Positions 11,002 to 21,065 of a DNA stretch of 64,000 bases are shown here, one piece after another. The position numbers were made by a program, and so were the translations under genes. The notes beneath the pieces are model-generated. The model was not told the origin of the DNA and made no database searches. It saw only the letters and a program-made list of their open reading frames with translations. How positions within the stretch are numbered: the first letter of the stretch is position 1; each line of letters starts with the position of its first letter. Source of the stretch: Bradyrhizobium roseum (GTDB lineage Bacteria; Pseudomonadota; Alphaproteobacteria; Rhizobiales; Xanthobacteraceae); the NCBI RefSeq assembly GCF_030413175.1, contig NZ_CP129212.1, forward strand, positions 3,534,001 to 3,598,000, in the 5' to 3' direction.

Positions 11002-12420
11002 ATGGCCGACACATCCTTCGACGTCATCATCATCGGCTCCGGCCCCGGCGGCTACGTCACCGCGATCCGCGCCGCGCAGCTCGGCTTCAAGACCGCGATC
11101 ATCGAAAAATCCTATCTCGGCGGCATCTGCCTGAACTGGGGCTGCATTCCGACCAAGGCGCTCTTACGCTCGGCGGAAATCTACCACTACATGCAGCACG
11201 CCAAGGATTACGGGCTCTCCGCCGAAAACGTCTCGTTCGATCCGAAAGCCGTGGTGGCGCGCTCGCGCGGCGTTGCAAAACGTCTCAATGACGGCGTCGG
11301 CTTCCTGATGAAGAAGAACAAGGTGACAGTGATCTGGGGCGCGGCCGCGATCGACGCACCCGGCAAGGTCACGGTGAAAAAATCCAGCGTCGAGGCGCCG
11401 AAGGGCGCGCTGGGCGAGGGGACGTATCAGGCCAAGCACATCATTGTCGCGACCGGCGCGCGGCCGCGCGTGCTGCCGGGCCTGGAGCCCGACAAGAAGC
11501 TGGTCTGGACCTATTTCGAGGCGATGGTGCCGGAGCGGATGCCGAAATCGCTGCTGGTGGTCGGCTCGGGCGCGATCGGCATCGAGTTCGCCTCGTTCTT
11601 CCACACCATGGGCGCCGACGTCACCGTGGTCGAGGTGCTGCCGCAGATCCTCCCGGTCGAGGACGCGGAAATCGCAGGTCTCGCGCGAAAACGGTTCGAG
11701 AAGCAGGGCATCAAGATCCTCTCCAACACCAAGGTGACAAAGCTGGAGAAGAAGGCCGACAGCGTCGTCGCCACCATCGACGACGGCAAGCAGCCGCAGA
11801 CGGTCGAGTTCGAGCGGGTGATCTCCGCCGTCGGCGTGGTCGGCAACATCGAAGGGCTCGGCCTGGAAAAGCTCGGCGTCAAGACCGACCGCGGCTGCGT
11901 CGTGATCGACGGCTATGGCAAGACCAATATCCCCGGCATCTATGCCATCGGCGATGTCGCCGGCCCCCCGATGCTGGCGCACAAGGCCGAGCACGAGGGC
12001 GTGGTCTGCATCGAGGCGATCAAGGGCCTGCATCCGCACGCCATGGACAAGAACCTGATCCCCGGCTGCACCTACTGCCACCCGCAGATCGCCTCCGTCG
12101 GCCTGACCGAGGCGAAAGCGAAAGAGGGTGGCCGTGAGATCCGTGTCGGCCGCTTCCCGTTCGTCGGCAACGGCAAGGCGATCGCGCTCGGCGAGGACCA
12201 GGGTCTCGTCAAGGTCATCTTCGACAAGAAGACCGGGCAACTGCTCGGCGCGCACATGATCGGCGCGGAAGTCACCGAGCTGATCCAGGGCTATGTGGTC
12301 GCGATGAATCTCGAGACCACGGAAGAGGAATTGATGCACACGGTCTTCCCGCATCCGACGCTGTCGGAGATGATGAAGGAAGCGGTGCTCGATGCCTATG
12401 GCCGCGTGCTGAACGTCTAA
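11002..12420 (+). CDS. lpdA: dihydrolipoyl dehydrogenase (E3)
   Basis: Re-oxidises dihydrolipoamide with FAD and NAD+. The 472-residue protein has the FAD dinucleotide fold IIIGSGPGGYVTAIRAA and the redox-active disulfide motif GGICLNWGCIPTKALL (Cys43 and Cys48). It also has the NAD fold VVGSGAIGIEFASFF, the second FAD motif YAIGDVAGPPMLAHKAEHEG, and the C-terminal His-Glu dyad region HTVFPHPTLSEMMKEA. It is the last gene of the pdh operon, 129 bases after pdhC. Most of that gap is the palindromic repeat, so its expression may differ from the upstream genes. Confidence 0.97.
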   Translation: MADTSFDVIIIGSGPGGYVTAIRAAQLGFKTAIIEKSYLGGICLNWGCIPTKALLRSAEIYHYMQHAKDYGLSAENVSFDPKAVVARSRGVAKRLNDGVGFLMKKNKVTVIWGAAAIDAPGKVTVKKSSVEAPKGALGEGTYQAKHIIVATGARPRVLPGLEPDKKLVWTYFEAMVPERMPKSLLVVGSGAIGIEFASFFHTMGADVTVVEVLPQILPVEDAEIAGLARKRFEKQGIKILSNTKVTKLEKKADSVVATIDDGKQPQTVEFERVISAVGVVGNIEGLGLEKLGVKTDRGCVVIDGYGKTNIPGIYAIGDVAGPPMLAHKAEHEGVVCIEAIKGLHPHAMDKNLIPGCTYCHPQIASVGLTEAKAKEGGREIRVGRFPFVGNGKAIALGEDQGLVKVIFDKKTGQLLGAHMIGAEVTELIQGYVVAMNLETTEEELMHTVFPHPTLSEMMKEAVLDAYGRVLNV

Positions 12421-12434
12421 ACCAGTCCTCAACC

Positions 12435-12523
12435 GTCATGCGCGGGCTTGACCTGCGCATCCATCACGCTTCACGAGAGTCTTGCGAGGGAGATGGATTG
12501 CCGGGGTCAAGCCCGGCGATGAC
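12435..12523. repeat. palindromic interspersed repeat (GTCATGC...GCATGAC type)
   Basis: Paired inverted blocks: GTCATGCGCGGGCTTGAC at the left and GGGTCAAGCCCGGCGATGAC at the right. The inner halves carry ATCCATC and GATGGAT. It is imperfect but clearly the same class as the elements at 43394 and 49065. It sits between lpdA and the threonine-synthase-like gene and overlaps a spurious upstream ATG of that gene. Confidence 0.75.
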
Positions 12524-12545
12524 AAGCAAACGAGAAAGAACAATC

Positions 12546-13787
<1,242 letters not shown>

Positions 13788-13793
13788 GGCCGC

Positions 13794-13894
13794 CCTCATC
13801 GTGAGGAGGCGCGAAGCGCCGTCTCGAAGGATAGCCGCGAGTCCGGTGGCTCATGGTTCGAGACGCGCGGCGTGCCGCGCTCCTCACCATAAGG
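13794..13894. repeat. palindromic interspersed repeat (CCTCATGGTTCGAGACG type)
   Basis: Left arm CCTCATCGTGAGGAGGCGCG with GTCTCGAAGGAT. Right arm CTCATGGTTCGAGACGCGCG ending CTCCTCACCATAAGG. The outer blocks are complementary and the element can form a long cruciform. The 180-base gap between the threonine-synthase-like gene and the TctC gene is mostly this element. Confidence 0.8.
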
Positions 13895-13967
13895 TCTGAA
13901 ATACATGAGTGGGGTTGCTGTGTAGGTTGTTCGACGCGAAAATAAAAAAGTTCAAGGGAGGAATGTC

Positions 13968-14939
13968 TTGCGTAAGGCTATCTGGGCCGCGTTGGCGGTA
14001 TTGATGACCATCGGCGGCCAGGCGTCCGCCCAGAACTATCCATCGCGTCCCGTCACCATCATCGTGCCGTTCTCGGCCGGCGGGCCGTCGGATGCGATGG
14101 CGCGGATTCTGGCCGAGCGTATGAAGACCGCGCTCGGCGAAACCCTGCTGGTCGAAAACGTGACGGGGGCGGGCGGATCGGTCGGCGTCGGCCGCGCGGT
14201 GCGCTCGCCGGCTGACGGTTATACGATCAGCTTCGGCCATCTCGGCACCCACGTCGCCAACGGCGCGATCTACAAGCTCGGCTACGACCTCGTCACCGAT
14301 CTCGAACCGGTGGCCTTGCTGCCGAGCAACCCGATGATCATCGTCAGCAAGAAGGATGTCCCGGCAACGTCGCTGAAGGAATTTGTGGCGTGGCTGAAGG
14401 CGCAGCCGTCGCCGCCGACGGCGGGCACTGCGGGCGCGGGCTCCGGAAGCCACATCGCCGGGCTCTATTTCGAGAACATTGCCGGCGTGAAGCTGCAATA
14501 CGTACCGTATCGCGGCACCGGCCCGGCGATGAACGATCTCGTCGCCGGCCAGATCGATTTGATCGTCGACCAGACCTCGAACTCGCTTCCGCAGGTGCGC
14601 GCCGGCAACATTCGCGCCTATGCCATCACCGATTCCAAGCGCGTCGAATCGGCACCCGATATCCCGACCGTCGACGAAGCCGGCCTGCCCGGATTCCACA
14701 TGACGCTGTGGTCCGGGCTGTGGGTGCCCAAGGATACGCCAAAGGACGCGGTCGCAAAACTCAATGCGGCGGCGGTGGAGGCACTGAATGATCCCGCGGT
14801 GCGCAAGCAGCTCGAGAATCTCGGCTTGGAGATGCCGCCGAAGGACAAGCTCACGCCGGAGGCGCTGGGCGCCTGGCAGAAGGCCGAAATCGCCAAATGG
14901 TGGCCGATGATCAAGGCTGCCAATGTCAAGGTGGATTGA
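13968..14939 (+). CDS. TctC/Bug-family tripartite tricarboxylate transporter binding protein
   Basis: A periplasmic solute-binding protein of 323 residues. The signal peptide is ALAVLMTIGGQASA, with cleavage before QNYPSRP, the standard mature start of this family. Family motifs follow: ITIIVPFSAGG-like (VTIIVPFSAGGPSD), VENVTGAGGSVG, VPYRGTGPAMNDLVAGQID and the C-terminal PTVDEAGLPGF segment. Ligands of the family are usually carboxylates. No TctA or TctB membrane subunit lies nearby, so it is an orphan Bug protein. The start is TTG at 13968, behind AGGGAGGAA, the only start giving an intact signal peptide. Confidence 0.9.
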   Translation: MRKAIWAALAVLMTIGGQASAQNYPSRPVTIIVPFSAGGPSDAMARILAERMKTALGETLLVENVTGAGGSVGVGRAVRSPADGYTISFGHLGTHVANGAIYKLGYDLVTDLEPVALLPSNPMIIVSKKDVPATSLKEFVAWLKAQPSPPTAGTAGAGSGSHIAGLYFENIAGVKLQYVPYRGTGPAMNDLVAGQIDLIVDQTSNSLPQVRAGNIRAYAITDSKRVESAPDIPTVDEAGLPGFHMTLWSGLWVPKDTPKDAVAKLNAAAVEALNDPAVRKQLENLGLEMPPKDKLTPEALGAWQKAEIAKWWPMIKAANVKVD

Positions 14940-14980
14940 CCGGCTGTAGTCGGCGGCCGCCCATATCCGGCGCGGCGAAC

Positions 14981-17203
14981 CTATCGTGCGGCGTTTGCCG
15001 GCCCGGGCGCGGCGTTGGTCTCCCGCGTGACGACCCGCGCGTCGGTCTTCGCCGTCGTTGATGCCGTCGTGCCGTCGTCGAAACGGACGCGGTATACCGC
15101 CAGGTTTTCGATGACGCGCTGGACGTAATTGCGCGTTTCGGAAAACGGAATGCGCTCGACCCAGTCAACCGGATCGACCTTGGGATCGCGCGGGTCGCCA
15201 TAGGCCTTGACCCAGTCGCGTACACGGCCCCTGCCGGCATTGTAGCCGGCGAAAGTCATGATGTGATTGCCCTTGTACTCCGATAGCAGCGCGCTCAGTT
15301 CGGCCGCGCCGATTTGCGTGTTGTAGACCGGATCGGAAACCATCCGGTCCCAGTCATATTCGATCTTGAAACGTTTGGCCGTATCGCGCGCCGCTTCCGG
15401 CGTCACCTGCATCAGGCCGACGGCATTGGCCGCGGACTTGTCGCGCTGGTCGAACGCGCTCTCGGTGCGCGCCACCGAATAGATCATGCTGTGCTCGATC
15501 TCGGGGGCGACCTGGCGGTGCGGCGGAATACCGATGGTCGGAAACGCATAGTGGTCGAGCGGCAGCCCGCGGCCGAGCGAGGGCTTTCCGACCTGCAGCA
15601 TCGCGCGGGCGTCGTTGCGGCGGCCGGTCAGGTCGCCGAGCGCTTCGAGCACGACGATGTTCGAGCTCTGCTGGCCGAGATCGGCGGCAAAATACAGCAC
15701 GACATCGCGCTCGCCGATCTCGTAGAGCATGTCGGCGGCGCGCAGGCGCTCGTCGGAGGCCGGCGCTTCCGCGGATGCGAGATCGGGCAGGGGGGCGCGC
15801 AGCTCGATCTCGCCGAGTCCGAGCCTGGCGCGCGCGAGCTGCCCGTAATAGGCGGTCGGGTAGCGCGCGGCAGCCTCGTAGCTCTTCCGCATCGCATCCA
15901 CCTGGCCAAGGGCTTCGGCCGCGCGGCCGCGCCAGTAGTTGGCCCGCGCCAGCACGGTCGGGTTGCTCGCGCCTTCGTCGATGCGGGCAAAATGACCGGC
16001 TGCGGTCTTGGGATCATCGAGATAGCGGAGTGCGATCCAGCCGCACATGAAGTGGACGTCGGCCCGGTAATATTCGTTGGCCGGCATTGCGGCCGGGCGG
16101 ACGACATCATAGGCGGTCTGGAACTTGCCCTGGTCGAGCAGCTTGCGGGCCAGCGAGCGCCGCTCGCGCCACCATTGATCGGTGTCCTGCAGCGCCATGG
16201 TCTCCGGCGCGGCCGCCACCATCAGGCGGGCGGCCTCGTCGATCTGGTCCTTGGCGACCATGAACTGGATGCGACAAAGGGTGTATCCCAGATCCTGTCG
16301 CGCCGTGACCGCGACATCGTCGAGCGCATCCTTGGCCTTGTCGGCTTTTCCCCTGACCGCGGCGCAGGCCTTTACGATCGCCAATTCGTCGGCGCCGAGA
16401 CGTTGCGCCGCGCGTTTGGCGCTGGCGAGGTCCTTGGCGCCGATGCGTCGGTCCATGCGCGCGCGGTGGTCTTCGCGCGTGAGAAGGTCGGGGAACGTCG
16501 CGAGCACGTCGGTCTCCAGGCGCTCCGACAAATCGTCCGCCCGCCATGCGTCGCGCGCCAGCCGTGCCGCGCCGTCACGATCGCCGTCCGCGAGCATCAC
16601 GCGCGCCAGCGCCAGCTTGCCCTTGGCGCTGACGGGCCGCTCGCCGGTGAAGCTGCGGATGGTCGCCGCATCGCTGCGCTGTTCCCACAGCCGCGCCTCG
16701 GCGCGCCGGCGCAGCAATGCCGCACTCGGCCATTCCGGATTAGCGGCAAGGAACGCGGCGTAACGGCTGAACGGTGCGATCGTTTCCGGATGGCGCAGGA
16801 TGTACCACTCGACGAGTTTTTGCGCGGCCGGATCCGCGATCCGGTTCCTGACGTCCGTCGCCTCCTGGGTCTTGGCCTTGCGCGCGAGGTCGATGGCTTC
16901 CTTCACCAGCGCCAGATCGCCGGTCAGCGGCGGAGCAGCTTCCTTGGAAGGAGGCGGCGTGTTCGCAACGGTCTTGTTCGCAACAGTCTTGCGGGGGGTG
17001 GCAGCGTGCCTGACAGGTTTGCCTTTTTTGAGTGCCGCACGGCGATGGGGGCGGGCTTCCTTCGCCGCATGCTGCTTCTTGGCGGCGGCCGGCGCCTTCT
17101 GGGCTTGCGGCTTGTGGCTCGTCCGCGCGGTCGCATCCGTCGAAAACAGGGCGAGGCCGGCGATGGTGAAAAAACACGACAGCAAATGTAAGCGCCGGTT
17201 CAT
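14981..17203 (-). CDS. slt: soluble lytic murein transglycosylase
   Basis: Cleaves the MurNAc-GlcNAc bond of peptidoglycan with formation of 1,6-anhydro-MurNAc, in the periplasm. The 740-residue protein starts with a signal peptide (LLSCFFTIAGLALFSTDATA) and a Lys/Ala/Pro-rich stretch up to about residue 95. A long alpha-superhelical region follows. The C-terminal SLT domain has its catalytic Glu near 580 in SVARTESAFD, then GLMQVTPEAARD and AGYNAGRGRV. It ends with a Lys/Ala-rich tail. Length and order match Slt70-like proteins. It converges on the TctC gene, and its 5' side is a 327-base gap. Confidence 0.95.
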   Translation of the reverse strand: MNRRLHLLSCFFTIAGLALFSTDATARTSHKPQAQKAPAAAKKQHAAKEARPHRRAALKKGKPVRHAATPRKTVANKTVANTPPPSKEAAPPLTGDLALVKEAIDLARKAKTQEATDVRNRIADPAAQKLVEWYILRHPETIAPFSRYAAFLAANPEWPSAALLRRRAEARLWEQRSDAATIRSFTGERPVSAKGKLALARVMLADGDRDGAARLARDAWRADDLSERLETDVLATFPDLLTREDHRARMDRRIGAKDLASAKRAAQRLGADELAIVKACAAVRGKADKAKDALDDVAVTARQDLGYTLCRIQFMVAKDQIDEAARLMVAAAPETMALQDTDQWWRERRSLARKLLDQGKFQTAYDVVRPAAMPANEYYRADVHFMCGWIALRYLDDPKTAAGHFARIDEGASNPTVLARANYWRGRAAEALGQVDAMRKSYEAAARYPTAYYGQLARARLGLGEIELRAPLPDLASAEAPASDERLRAADMLYEIGERDVVLYFAADLGQQSSNIVVLEALGDLTGRRNDARAMLQVGKPSLGRGLPLDHYAFPTIGIPPHRQVAPEIEHSMIYSVARTESAFDQRDKSAANAVGLMQVTPEAARDTAKRFKIEYDWDRMVSDPVYNTQIGAAELSALLSEYKGNHIMTFAGYNAGRGRVRDWVKAYGDPRDPKVDPVDWVERIPFSETRNYVQRVIENLAVYRVRFDDGTTASTTAKTDARVVTRETNAAPGPANAAR

Positions 17204-17530
17204 TCCATGGTCTCCCCTGCGAAACCAACGTCACAAACACAAACCACCAGAACGTTGGGTGGTGCGCGGCCCTGGGTGGCCGGGAAATTAGCACATAACG
17301 CGAGCTGCAAGCGGAACGATTGAACAAAAAAAGGCGCGCAAAATGAGGCGGGTGGAACCCGGAAAGGTTCCCGCTCAGGCGTGATATTCGCGGTGGTATC
17401 AAACAAGCTGCGCGGCGTGCCGGCGCAAAACGGACTCCAGCGCCCGGTGACGCGCGAACTCGACGCCGGACGCTGGAGAACAAGGGCCGGGAGGCGGCCC
17501 TTGTCGGTGATGTGCCGTATCTATGTTGGT
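17204..17530. other. intergenic region between slt and the RTX gene
   Basis: A 327-base gap upstream of slt and downstream of the RTX gene, both on the minus strand. It contains the hairpin listed at 17480-17504 and should hold the slt promoter. I see no further gene. Plus-strand open frames crossing it are shadows of the RTX gene. Confidence 0.5.
17480..17504 (-). terminator. hairpin, likely 3' end of the RTX transcript
   Basis: A perfect 10-base-pair stem, ACAAGGGCCG with CGGCCCTTGT, around a five-base loop. It lies 26 bases past the RTX stop codon. On the minus strand it is followed by TCTCC and not by a T-run, so strong intrinsic termination is uncertain. Confidence 0.55.
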
Positions 17531-18463
17531 TTACATGTACATGCCGGCCATGTGGGCTTCCACACCGCCATCGGGCAGCACGCCGTTGTCCTCCACTTGG
17601 AAGTGGACGCCTTCCGCGAGCGTGTCCACGCCTTCGTAGGCGCCGTACACGGTTTGAGTAACCGCGATATCGCTTTGCTGTACCAGGTTGCCGTAGACGG
17701 TGATGGTGCCGAGCAGATCCTCGTCATGCGCGCCGGCATCGCCCTGCTGGCTGATGACGGTGATCACGCTGTAGTCGTTCCTGCCGTCGCCGTTGCTGTC
17801 CTTGTGCTCGATCGACTTGACTTCGGCGGTGTGCGCCGAGATCTCGATCTTGTCGCCCTGGGCGCGGTTGAAGTCGCGGATCACGTCGTTGCCGAAGCCG
17901 TCGACCCAGTGATCGTGCGTGGCGCCGTTCTCGCCGGTGACGCCGACCCAGTCGATGGTGCCGTCGTCATTGACGTGCTTGGCGACGATTTCGTCCTTGG
18001 CGTTGACCATGCCTTCGAAGCGGAAGGTGTCGCCGCCGGCGCCGCCGGTCAGGGTGTCGTTGACCGCCTTGAACGCAGCCGATTCGGCACCGAAGATGAT
18101 GGTCGTACCGTCCTGGGCCGCGACCATTTCGCCCGCGTCCGACCGGCTGAGCAGGACGTCGTTGCCGGAGCCGCCATCCATGCGGTCGGCGCCGAAGCCG
18201 CCGACGAGAACGTCGGCGCCGGTGCCGCCCGCCAGGTTGTCGTTACCCGAGCCGCCCCACAGATTGTCGGCGCCGGAGCCGCCATTGAGCGTGTCGTTGC
18301 CGGCCATGCCCGCAACATTGTCATCGCCTCCGCCAGCGAACAAGGCGTTGCCGCCCGTCGTCCCGTTCATATCATCATGCCCGGCAGAACCGCCGCCGAA
18401 CCTGGCGAAGAAATCCTCGAAGCGGCTATTGTCGAGGAAGCCGTTCAGATTGAAGCGTGCCAT
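17531..18463 (-). CDS. small RTX (hemolysin-type calcium-binding) protein
   Basis: A 310-residue acidic protein with nonapeptide calcium-binding repeats of the GGxGxDxxx kind in residues 40-125 (AGGGDDNVAG, LNGGSGADNLWG, GGSGNDNLAG, GGFGADRMDG, GGSGNDVLL). A later repeat precedes DTFRFEG. The C-terminal half continues with DRVVDFN-like spacing (NDVIRDFNRAQGDKIEIS), typical of the C-terminal region of type I secreted proteins. It lacks a Sec signal peptide, as expected for type I export. No ABC transporter or HlyD gene is nearby, so the exporter must be elsewhere. No enzymatic domain is visible. Extracellular adhesion or matrix function is inference. Confidence 0.87.
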   Translation of the reverse strand: MARFNLNGFLDNSRFEDFFARFGGGSAGHDDMNGTTGGNALFAGGGDDNVAGMAGNDTLNGGSGADNLWGGSGNDNLAGGTGADVLVGGFGADRMDGGSGNDVLLSRSDAGEMVAAQDGTTIIFGAESAAFKAVNDTLTGGAGGDTFRFEGMVNAKDEIVAKHVNDDGTIDWVGVTGENGATHDHWVDGFGNDVIRDFNRAQGDKIEISAHTAEVKSIEHKDSNGDGRNDYSVITVISQQGDAGAHDEDLLGTITVYGNLVQQSDIAVTQTVYGAYEGVDTLAEGVHFQVEDNGVLPDGGVEAHMAGMYM

Positions 18464-19340
18464 TTATTCAAACCTCTTACTCAGAGGCCTCACGAGGTAA
18501 AAACGACCACCATGGATTTTGGGAATCATGAGGTGATGCGCGCGGGGAGAACGTGAGGCAGGATTCCCTCACCCGCATCGAAGAATGAGCAGCCAAACGG
18601 GTCCGTGGCTGGACGTGCAGACGGCGGATTTGCGCGCGGCAGGGGCAATATGGTGACGCGAAAGGCATTCGTGCGGCCGATCTTCAGGCGCGTGCCTCAT
18701 TTCCGGCGACGATCAAAGTGCCTCCTGCAAATTGCGCGGGATCGGGTTCCGCCTGTCCGGGAAGGCGAATCCGTGATCGATGATGCTCGCCGCGGCGACG
18801 TCATTGCGTGACGAAAACAAGCGCAAAAAGTGCCGGCCGCACAAAAATGTCGCGATCCCGTTTCGAACTGCATGGGCGAGGGACATCGCAAAGCGCCGCC
18901 TGCAACGGCCGGAAATCAACAGCGGACGCTGTCAGGCCCGCGAATCGCGTTGTTCGCCGCTCCGCTACGCGCGTTCTTGCCTTTCAGCGGGCTGTCGGGA
19001 TCGTGCAAGGCTATCCCGCCCGGAAAAATTCGGTGATCGATTCCTGCCGAGGCTTTGCACCGGGTCCGAAGCGAAGGCAGCTCCAGATGAGCAAGGACGG
19101 CACAAGAGATCGAACGCGTGCAAATCGATGGTTGCTGTCGCGCCACGAATGTTGCGTGGCCGCAACAGTAGGCGAACATTTGGTTAACGGCCCCGTCCCC
19201 TCTTGCCTGCGCCGCTATTTAGCCACACCCCTGCATGAAACCATTTCTTTCAGCTGATTTGGCCTCGGTGGCCAACGAAGGCGACGGGAAATTGCTCCCG
19301 ATACCGACTTGGGAAATGGCTGGGAAGACAGGTTCCGCGG
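18464..19340. other. 877-base non-coding region between RTX gene and ilvD
   Basis: The longest gene-free stretch here, between two divergent genes. Candidate frames on both strands are short and low in protein character. No tRNA, hairpin-plus-T-run or palindromic repeat was recognised. It should include the RTX promoter at its left end and the ilvD promoter at its right. The composition is somewhat less GC-rich than the genes, with scattered A/T runs. Confidence 0.5.
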
Positions 19341-21065
19341 ATGGACGCCAAGACCGACATCAAAAAGAGGTTGCCGAGCCGTCACGTGACGGAGGGGCCC
19401 GAGCGCGCGCCGCATCGGTCGTACCTCTACGCGATGGGGCTGACCACCCAGCAGATCCACCAGCCCTTTGTCGGCGTCGCGTCCTGCTGGAATGAGGCCG
19501 CTCCCTGCAACATCTCGCTGATGCGCCAGGCGCAGGCGGTCAAGAAGGGCGTGGCTTCTGCCGGCGGTACCCCGCGCGAATTCTGCACCATCACCGTCAC
19601 CGACGGCATCGCCATGGGTCATGACGGCATGCGTTCGTCGCTGCCGTCGCGCGAATGCATCGCCGATTCGGTCGAGCTGACGGTCCGCGGCCACGCCTAT
19701 GACGCGCTGGTCGGGCTTGCCGGCTGCGACAAGTCGTTGCCGGGCATGATGATGGCGATGGTCCGGCTCAACGTGCCCTCGATCTTCATTTATGGCGGCT
19801 CAATCCTGCCGGGTAATTTCCGCGGCCAGCAAGTCACGGTGCAGGACATGTTCGAGGCCGTCGGCAAGCACTCGGTCGGCGAAATGTCGGATGCCGATCT
19901 CGACGAAATCGAACGTGTTGCCTGCCCCTCGGCGGGGGCGTGCGGCGCACAATTCACCGCCAACACGATGGCGACGGTGTCCGAGGCGATCGGACTAGCC
20001 TTGCCATATTCTGCCGGCGCACCAGCGCCTTACGAAATCCGCGACGCCTTTTGCACCGCCGCAGGCGAGAAGGTGATGGAGCTGATCTCAGCCAACATCC
20101 GGCCGCGCGACATCGTCACCCGCCGTTCGCTGGAGAACGCCGCCGCCGTCGTCGCGGCCTCCGGCGGCTCGACCAATGCTGCGCTGCACCTACCGGCCAT
20201 TGCCCACGAGTGCGGCATTAAGTTTGACTTATTCGACGTGGCCGAAATCTTCAAAAAGACACCGTATGTCGCTGATTTGAAGCCAGGGGGCCGTTATGTT
20301 GCCAAAGACATGTTCGAGGTTGGCGGCATACCGCTTCTGATGAAGACGCTGCTCGACAATGGCCACCTCCACGGAGATTGCATCACCGTTACAGGCCGTA
20401 CGATCGCCGAAAACCTCAAGAGCGTGAAATGGAATCCGCACCAGGATGTGGTGCGGTCCGCCGACAACCCGATCACCGTTACGGGAGGGGTTGTCGGGCT
20501 AAAGGGTAATCTCGCTCCGGAGGGTGCGATCGTGAAGGTCGCGGGCATGTCGAAGCTGAAATTTACTGGTCCTGCCCGCTGCTTCGATCGGGAAGAAGAC
20601 GCGTTCGAGTCGGTCCAGAAGCGGACCTACAAGGAGGGCGAGGTCATCGTGATCCGCTACGAGGGGCCGCGCGGCGGTCCCGGGATGCGGGAGATGCTCT
20701 CGACCACGGCGGCGCTGACCGGGCAGGGGATGGGCGGCAAGGTCGCCCTGATCACCGACGGCCGGTTCTCCGGCGCGACGCGCGGGTTCTGCATCGGCCA
20801 TGTCGGGCCGGAGGCGGCCGTGGGCGGTCCGATCGCGCTGTTGCAGAACGGTGACATTATCGAGATCGACGCCGAGGTCGGTACGCTTAACGTGAAATTG
20901 ACCGAGGCCGATCTCGCCGATCGCAAAACCAAATGGATGCCCCGACAGACTAACCACACGTCGGGTGCGCTGTGGAAATATGCCCAACAAGTTGGGCCGG
21001 CGGTGGACGGGGCTGTGACCCATCCGGGTGGTGCGCACGAGAAGCAATGCTATGCGGACATCTAG
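19341..21065 (+). CDS. ilvD: dihydroxy-acid dehydratase
   Basis: Dehydrates 2,3-dihydroxy-isovalerate and the isoleucine analogue to 2-oxo acids in branched-chain amino acid synthesis. The 574-residue protein has the IlvD/Edd signatures: the Fe-S cysteine in [12 protein letters not shown], another in [16 protein letters not shown], and the C-terminal [18 protein letters not shown] segment. The length suits the [2Fe-2S] plant/actinobacterial-like branch, but cluster type cannot be settled from sequence reading alone. The ATG at 19341 ([11 protein letters not shown]) is a normal start. Its 3' end overlaps the next gene by 14 bases. Confidence 0.95.
   Translation: MDAKTDIKKRLPSRHVTEGPERAPHRSYLYAMGLTTQQIHQPFVGVASCWNEAAPCNISLMRQAQAVKKGVASAGGTPREFCTITVTDGIAMGHDGMRSSLPSRECIADSVELTVRGHAYDALVGLAGCDKSLPGMMMAMVRLNVPSIFIYGGSILPGNFRGQQVTVQDMFEAVGKHSVGEMSDADLDEIERVACPSAGACGAQFTANTMATVSEAIGLALPYSAGAPAPYEIRDAFCTAAGEKVMELISANIRPRDIVTRRSLENAAAVVAASGGSTNAALHLPAIAHECGIKFDLFDVAEIFKKTPYVADLKPGGRYVAKDMFEVGGIPLLMKTLLDNGHLHGDCITVTGRTIAENLKSVKWNPHQDVVRSADNPITVTGGVVGLKGNLAPEGAIVKVAGMSKLKFTGPARCFDREEDAFESVQKRTYKEGEVIVIRYEGPRGGPGMREMLSTTAALTGQGMGGKVALITDGRFSGATRGFCIGHVGPEAAVGGPIALLQNGDIIEIDAEVGTLNVKLTEADLADRKTKWMPRQTNHTSGALWKYAQQVGPAVDGAVTHPGGAHEKQCYADI

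Noticed and set aside
15314..17191. Plus-strand 625-codon open frame across slt
   Set aside because: A shadow of the transglycosylase gene. It has no start with a ribosome site and no domain features.
17381..18556. Plus-strand 391-codon open frame
   Set aside because: It runs exactly opposite the RTX gene and is a mirror of its GC-biased repeats. The residues lack domain character, while the minus strand shows clear calcium-binding nonapeptides.
18808..19257. 149-codon plus-strand frame in the ilvD upstream gap
   Set aside because: Composition is Arg/Ser/Cys-rich like a random frame, there is no ribosome site, and the frame stops right before ilvD without any recognisable segment.
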